Below are positions 58,003-64,000 of a stretch of DNA of 64,000 nt, piece by piece. The stretch covers positions 36,568,424-36,632,423 of the forward strand of contig OZ029914.1 in the NCBI GenBank assembly GCA_964023275.1, given 5' to 3'. A model generated the notes under the pieces. It worked only from the letters and a program-made list of their open reading frames with translations, searched no databases and was not told where the DNA came from. The first letter of the stretch is position 1. Each line of letters starts with the position of its first letter. The position numbers and the translations under genes were made by a program. Source of the stretch: Norana najaformis (taxonomy: Eukaryota > Annelida > Clitellata > Crassiclitellata > Hormogastridae).

Positions 58003-59910
58003 CTAAAAGATACCAATGGAGTGTATATAAATAAATTAGACTTAAATTTAATAAGTCGGGCGACAAATTAAATAACTTTTGTTTTCTACCTACACTTAGC
58101 GTGCCAGAATGTTAATCAACGAGTTTTCTGATGGTTCTGATTTCTGGTGGCATAGTTTAGCTTTTGAAAAGCAGAATCGCTTAAATATTTTATGCTCAAA
58201 GTTGGAATTTTTTCTTTAACTTTAAAATTAAATTTAATCACTGTAATATTCTTTAACTGACTCTGTGTTTCAAAGCTTTATGAGGAAAACGTCTTATTAG
58301 CTGTAAAACGGTAATAATTGCCAATAACAATTATTCAGTAATTTTTCATGTATTTGTCCCTTGAAGACATGTAATACGTTGACATAAAATTAACCTGCGT
58401 GCATCTTCATCGATTGCAGAATGTGGTCTGCAAACCTGTTTCGAGGAAAAAATGTTAAAAAAGGAACAGACCAAGTACATGTTGGTTGTCGATGAGGGGC
58501 CCCTGCAGAATCGCTTCTAAACTTTCTGGTTGAATTTCGCCACAATATATTAATTTCTATTAATTGCTAATGAATCGTTTGAAAGATTTTGAATAATTAA
58601 TGTATAGAAGATACAATATTTCTATGCTTAAACCATGTCATCGTTGAGTACTTTGGCAGCCTGATGAGCCCCTCTTTTAAATTCAGTCTTTGTTAGAAAT
58701 AGATTGTTAAAGAACCAGTCTAAGGTGATGTATGGAAAAAACTATGGTACAAGTCTAAGGTGATGCGACGTGGTTAGACTTTAAGGAATCAGTCCAAAGA
58801 AACCGACTAAGCTCCTAAGTAACTAGAGCAGCTGAATAAGACCGTAAGTTGTGATTTAAATGTTTTATTTATTGCTTTATAAAGTTTCTGTTAGAATATG
58901 ACTGAACATCATTGGATATTTATTTGTGTTTGTAGAGAAACTCCAAGTATGAGAACCAACCAGGAAAAGTAGACCAAGTACTATAAAGAGAAATTAGCAG
59001 AAGTTGACTCGTAGGATTGCATCAGCTGCTGAGCTGCAATGAAGATCTGTGTCGTCAGATTTTTCTTTGTCATCATCACTTACAGTCCTAATTCGTTAGC
59101 GTAGATAGCTTATTAATTAGTTCAATCTAGTTTAAAATGAAGATTTGTAACGGATTACATGAAGTGGCCATAGAATCTATAGGCTTCGGTACACGGAAGC
59201 AGCCCTTTCACTTTTAAAGGCACACGTGTCTGTTTTCATCCATAACGGTTTTGGCATAACCGGACAAGGGGTAGGCAGCATAATAATTGCTACGGGTCTC
59301 TCCTGGGGTGTCAGATCGAATAGAATAGGATGCATACCAACTGTGTCATCTGAAATGTAGATGGTGCTCCGTATGAGACGGTAGGGATAGCGGATGATTG
59401 GTTCAAATTGGGACACTGGCTCAGTAACGAAGGGACGATCGTTCTTTTACACCTGGTTTCTGTGAAGTTGAAGTTGTGGAAGCTTGCAATGTGAACTTAG
59501 AGAGCTACGCCTCACAAAGAGAACAGGATCCTAGCAGCATCAACGCAGTAGACGCAGCTCGCTCGTGATAGGCATGCGTAGTAGGCCTGGAAATGGACGA
59601 TTGTCAGCATCAGTGGAAAGCGTCCTGCTGTTGCAGCAGGAATGATGAGGAAGGTAGGGCGCTTTGGGTTGCAGAGAGAGTTACCGAACTATAAAGGCGT
59701 CGAAGAAACACTGAACTTCTATCTGATACTCGGTATACTAACGTGATGATATCAGGGCCGACTCTGAATGGACGATGACTTCCACTTTGCTTGATGGTAT
59801 GTTATAATGCCTCTCATATTAAAGTCTCGTATTATTCCTAGCGAGTCTGTTCTTGTATTTTTACTAGTTAGTTCCCCGGCGGTTCCCATTATTTAGTAAA
59901 TCATACTTAC
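58003..59910. other. Intron of the Ig-type gene
   Basis: No further Ig-like exon was recognised. The minus-strand frame at 59,177-59,416 (RYPYRLIRSTIYISDD, TPQERPVAIIMLPTPCPVMP) is open but matches no domain I know and lacks an obvious acceptor in phase 1. A ctaaggtgatg stretch is repeated around 58,720-58,760. Confidence 0.4.
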
Positions 59911-60294
59911 ATAAAACTTGGACAGGTTCGGTACTAAAAGATGGTTCGAATGGAAAGCCGTGTGACATGGCTGAAATGTTGGAAAAGAAATCGAATACGG
60001 CGTTGCAGGTATAACGCGGGAATCCGCCGGTGGAAGCTTTCACTAGAACATAAGATGAAGTAACGGAAGTATTGACGCCAGGGATAACTTCTTCTTGTGA
60101 TGTCCAGAAGGTTCTCAAAATACGTAACTGCGCCACTGGACCTCCATTATATATGGAGTAAGTGAAGATAACTGAACTAGTTGAATTCTGGTCAGTGATA
60201 GATGGATTGCAAGATATTCTAATCTCTTCGTCTCTTACTATATCTGTTAATCTTGCAACAGACTTATTGCCTTTGGCAACATGTAGTTCAGGAT
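59911..60294 (-). CDS. Ig-like exon (membrane-distal)
   Basis: A 384-nt minus-strand exon between acceptor tgtttatgcag and donor GTAAGTATG, phase 1-1. It encodes DPELHVAKGNKSVARLTDIV, RDEEIRISCNPSITDQNSTS, then YSIYNGGPVAQLRIL... and GFPRYTCNAVFDFFSNISAM, ending EPVQVL. ISC and YTCNAVF are the two Ig cysteine strands. The domain is long (about 128 residues) and lacks an obvious core Trp, so it is an atypical Ig fold. Three or more N-X-S/T sites (NKS, NST, NTS, NIS) suggest an extracellular location. Signal-peptide exons should lie to the right and were not identified. Confidence 0.75.
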
Positions 60295-60764
60295 CTGCAT
60301 AAACAAATACATTATAAGATTTTCATTTTTATTTTTAAAAGTAGTACTTATCATGTCGAAAAAGCCATCCGATATTTCACTATATCAATGCTATTAGTAG
60401 AGATGTTGAAGGCCGAATAAGAGTGAAAAATGCAAATAAATTATGATGTTACTAGCGCAAAAATGTCACATTTTAAGAATGAGTGACGAGGCATTACGAT
60501 AGAAACTACGCATAAAAACAACAAATATTAAGTGTAACTACTTTCAAAATCAACTGCTGAACATCTGTTAGACATTAATATCTGCCCCGCAGTAATGTTT
60601 AGCAGTTTTACGCTTAATATTTGCTGCATTACCTCTGGTGATGTAATTTATATTGTAATGATTATATAAGTAGAGTTGCTTACAATAAAATTTGATTTGT
60701 TGTTTCTACCACAATGACTGAACACATGATAACATTGTTATTGCAGGTACGCAGGTTTTATGCC

Positions 60765-60960
60765 TGTCTGTCTATCTGTCTCTGTGTCTGTCTGTCTCTT
60801 TGTCTTGTCTGTCTGCCCATGTCTGTCTGTATATATCAATCTGTCTGTCTACCTGTCTGTCTGCCTGTCTGTATGTATGCATAAATGTATAAATGCATGC
60901 ATGCATGCATATAAGCGTACATGCATGAATGTATGGATGTGTTGTTTGTGTGTACGGATG
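60765..60960 (+). repeat. Microsatellite (TGTC/TGCC)n then (ATGC)n
   Basis: Tetranucleotide runs ctgtctgtctgtctgcctg at 60,765-60,880 give way to atgcatgcatgcat and gtatg runs to about 60,960. The Ser/Val/Cys-rich and His-rich frames over it are artefacts. Confidence 0.9.
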
Positions 60961-61307
60961 TATATGAGTATGCATGGATTAGGGTGGTTCAAAACAATTG
61001 TTATAGTACTATCCATCTAGTAAAAAAACTAGCATGGTGAAACTTTCAGCAAAAGTTGATCTATACTTATGAGTTGCACAGGTCGATCAAGCATTCTATG
61101 TATAATATTTTATATGGCTTCATGGCAAATAAACCAGTGCAGTTCACAAATAAAAGGAATTCATCAGGCCACTGCCACAACGAATGCATTCCTCCTTCAC
61201 AGATCCTATACTGACACCCCTTCTTCCTCTTATCTCTATCTCCTCTCCAACCCCAAACATGTGCTCCCTCCCACATAGCTGCCACGCTGTCTCTCCGTCT
61301 GACTTTA

Positions 61308-61450
61308 GGATCTTGACCTGGAACCGAAACCTTTTGCCTATCGATTTTGTTTTGACTGAGCGCCTGTGCCTGTGAATAAGCTGGTCCCCGCGACGTGGCT
61401 TTTGTTGGGCGCTGTAGAAATTTCGGAATTACGATTACGATTACGATTAA
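61308..61450 (+). mobile_element. Short SINE-like element
   Basis: A full-length plus-strand copy of the family at 31,977-32,108: starts ggatcttgacctggaacc, has ttttgactgagcgcct and tgaataagctggtccccgcg, and ends with ttacgattacgattacgatt. No clear target duplication was seen. Confidence 0.75.
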
Positions 61451-63525
61451 GATGTCATTCAGCGAAGAATGTATTTTAGTAAGACTTTAACTGTCAATAT
61501 TACAGTACTTTTATAAAGTAGTAAGTCAACAAACTGCAAGTGAAATGTCAAATTTGACAGCCCTGAGCTAAGATATGGGCCGATGGTGTCCTTGCCCGTC
61601 TGCAGTACCATGACAGCTCAGAAGGTTTTATTCAAGTTCGACTAGCAAAGTCTTCTTGTTGTAGTCAGAAAATTTGCGGCGATTCTCTGCAACAACTTGA
61701 AATAAATGTTGTTTTTACTATTCATCATTTGTCACAGCTGAGTTGTAATCCTGGATTACAGTAACTTTGCTCCTCTCTCGGCCATGTCACTGACAACTTT
61801 AAAAGTCATCATGATTTGCAGTGAAAGAAGACAACTGCTCGCTTTCATTCCAGCTTTCTGGTGAGAATTGCAAAAAGCAATCTTTCAATTCCAGGTTCTA
61901 AAATGGTTTTTGTGCTGGTAGTAACAATAGAACGCAGTGGGCTGTGAACAATAACAGGTGTCTTCAAGCCTCAGAAGCGATTGTTCCAAGTCACTCTGCC
62001 GATGTATCTTGTTGTTCAACGTTTCTTCTTTCTTAGTGAATTCAGTGTTTGGATCACAGAAGACCAACCCAACTATGACCTCATTGAAGTAACACAGATG
62101 TCGACAAACACCGTAGCAGTGACCTAAAGAATTTGTTGGTTTCTGTGATCGGTCAGTTGTCGCATAATAAAAGATCATTGCAGGGGTACAGATGACACAG
62201 GGACAAAGATTGCAACAAGGTAATGACAAATATCAATTTTGAAGTAAATCTGATCACGGGTTTCGGATTTCTACTTGGTTTAGATACAACTTAACAATGC
62301 GCTGCACAAGATAACTATGATCCATCCAGTGTGGAGATACGACGTTGCATTTTCAGAGTGCGAGTAGTCCAGTCCTACTTCTGAGGCAGCGGTCAGCCAG
62401 GCTTGAGATAGCTGGCCTAATGGTAGTATATAGTGTTTACCGACATCAAGTGCTTGCCAAGGACGTTGACGTTAACCTTACCGTAACTTACCAGTTCTGA
62501 AACAGTGACACTGCTCCTGCAAGTAGGCCGGAGCATTAACCAACTGATACCGCCAAATCTGCAACCTACATCGTAAAACTGTTGCATATGATTAAACATG
62601 TAATTAAATTTACAAAGGTCCCAAGAAGCTTTACCTACTTCACGAAGCGCGCGATCCTACTTACTAACCCGCCCTAGAGAAAGCATGTACAGATCGCACT
62701 ACAGTACTCGACCCTACAAGTAACTAGGCATTTGACAGCAGCATTGATTGCAAAAGAACGGGAAATGGCCACTGACACTTGAAAGAAACAAGAGCAAGTT
62801 ACTCATTATTGAGATTGGGTATTCACCAATATTTGCTTGGCATTGATAATTGTATTCTTATGGACTCGGCTTTCTTTTAAATCATTTTAATCTAAAATGA
62901 CATGCCAAAAAATTGAATCTATATCATTTAACAACACAGCGAGTTCAATCATCCTCCGCCTCATCATTTCTACGGCACACCTATATTCAGTAATTAACGA
63001 AGAATTTCAGTGACGTTTATGCGCTTCCAGGCAAAATATTCTTAAACTCCAGAACTATACTGCTGATGTCGATTGATATATATGGGCCTTGGAATAAATG
63101 AGAGATTGTCTTGCATCACCTAACGTTTGCAAAATAACACTAAAGCGCATAAAAAGTTCTGCTTTTTAAATAATGCTTGATACAAAATTAAATGATTACA
63201 AGCAAATAACACTGGCCAACACATAATTTGTTGCCTCAAATGTTAGAACTGTTTCTGGGTATATTTGACCTGCTGATTCCAGAAAAGGCACCAGTTTTCT
63301 CCCAGCAGGTCTAGTTTTCGAGATATAGAACATTATGCCATATACCAGTCCTTGCCTCTGCTCGCCCATAAAACATAGGGCTATAGCTATAATTATGTAG
63401 TGCTCAATTTATTATGTGATACACTAAATAAACATAATAATACAAATACTTAAAAGAAAATGGTAGTACCTGAAACTGTACTTATATGATACCAAACAGA
63501 ACAAGTTTGTTATAAAAATTTCAAG

Positions 63526-64000
63526 TCATTCGACACCGAAGAAGCTCCTTTTGTACGATTTCCGAGTGTGGCATCTGCCGGAACAATCGCGCATAATATT
63601 CCACCAATAGTCTGCCATCATGTGTGCATCCCATCTTCCTTGATATCGATTTTCCATTGTTTTGATGTCTTGGTGAAATCTTTCACCTTGCTCTTCGCTG
63701 AAGTCACCAAGATTCTCTGGAAAGCGATCTAAGTGACTGTGGAGATAATGGACTTTAATGCTCATGTTGCAGCCAAGCTTGTTGAAATGAAGAAGCATAT
63801 CCTCTACTAGTTGTGCATAATTGTCTGCCTTCTTGTTGCCAAGAAAATTTCTAGTTACAAGAACAAAGGAAGACCAGGCACAAGATTCGATTTCATTCAT
63901 TGATGGTATGAAAAGTGGGTCATTCATAAGTTGCCTGATCTGTGGACCATCGAAGATTCCAGCCTTCAATTTTTCCATTGTAATTCCTGGTAACTTGTGT
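63526..64000 (-). CDS. Conserved EQGERFHQDI-family protein, probably transposon-linked (5' partial)
   Basis: A minus-strand frame is open through the window edge (the codons before the first Met read HKLPGIT) and stops at 63,526. It encodes FDGPQIRQLMNDPLF, CAWSSFVLVTRNFLGNKKAD, IKVHYLHSHLDRFPENLGDF, SEEQGERFHQDIKTMENRYQ, GRWDAHMMADYWWNIMRD and a basic end (HTRKSYKRSF). I recognise the LHSHLD.FPENLG..SEEQGERFHQDI core from a multicopy family of uncharacterised proteins in arthropods, cnidarians and other invertebrates, generally regarded as mobile-element derived. No break is seen in this part, so the copy may be young. Catalytic residues are not established. Confidence 0.65.
   Translation of the reverse strand, partial: HKLPGITMEKLKAGIFDGPQIRQLMNDPLFIPSMNEIESCAWSSFVLVTRNFLGNKKADNYAQLVEDMLLHFNKLGCNMSIKVHYLHSHLDRFPENLGDFSEEQGERFHQDIKTMENRYQGRWDAHMMADYWWNIMRDCSGRCHTRKSYKRSFFGVE

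Larger units (their letters stand above)
60300..63525. other. Spacer or intron to the right of the Ig exons
   Basis: Contains a TGTC/ATGC microsatellite, one small SINE and two unrecognised minus-strand open stretches: 61,885-62,229 (Cys-rich, with GHCYGVCRHLCYFNEV) and 62,417-62,599, where acgatgtag|GTTGCAG and CTG|GTAAGT could bound a short exon (GCRFGGISWLMLRPTCRSSV). I cannot assign either. No signal peptide for the Ig gene was found. Confidence 0.35.

Noticed and set aside
60760-61020. Val/Ser/Cys-rich 86-codon frame
   Set aside because: It is a direct reading of a tetranucleotide microsatellite.

Overview
The window is metazoan nuclear DNA from a non-vertebrate animal. It has AT-rich spacers, GT-AG introns, phase 1-1 modular exons (SRCR, Ig), CR1/L2-type LINE relics, tRNA-derived SINEs, MITEs and one Ty3/Gypsy-type LTR fossil. 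Multi-SRCR receptors together with expanded Mab-21/cGAS-like genes suggest a marine invertebrate (lophotrochozoan, invertebrate deuterostome or similar). The phylum cannot be fixed from the sequence alone.

Layout. 1-15.86 kb: a minus-strand tandem array of 12 two-exon group-A SRCR modules in ~1384-bp units. Modules 2-12 show no protein difference except one Glu/Asp position (the twelfth is cut by the window edge). The gene runs off the left edge toward its 3' end, and its right-hand (5') edge is diverged. 15.9-29.2 kb: a mobile-element graveyard with LINE pieces, a Ty3/Gypsy fossil with a second gag-side piece, an unclassified local repeat, a hAT-like end and one LINE with most of its parts. 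29.3-50.3 kb: two intronless Mab-21-type nucleotidyltransferase genes (657 and 655 aa, 15 kb apart, same strand) lie in duplicated segments. A third copy of the upstream segment has no gene. A duplicated cysteine-rich exon, a TA-flanked MITE, a foldback element with GGACAATAACCCCC subrepeats and a CpG-rich block lie between them. 50.3-55 kb: mostly spacer. 56.1-60.3 kb: minus-strand exons of a cell-surface protein (two Ig-type exons, then a transmembrane exon with a very short tail), all phase 1-1. Right edge: part of a conserved, probably transposon-linked protein.

Function. The recognisable host genes are of kinds used in innate recognition: a multi-SRCR receptor, two putative cGAS-like (Mab-21) enzymes with the catalytic acidic residues kept, and an Ig-type membrane protein. 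Nothing in the sequence shows that they act together; the shared theme is local duplication and turnover. Splice sites were read by eye, and identities between repeats are estimates.
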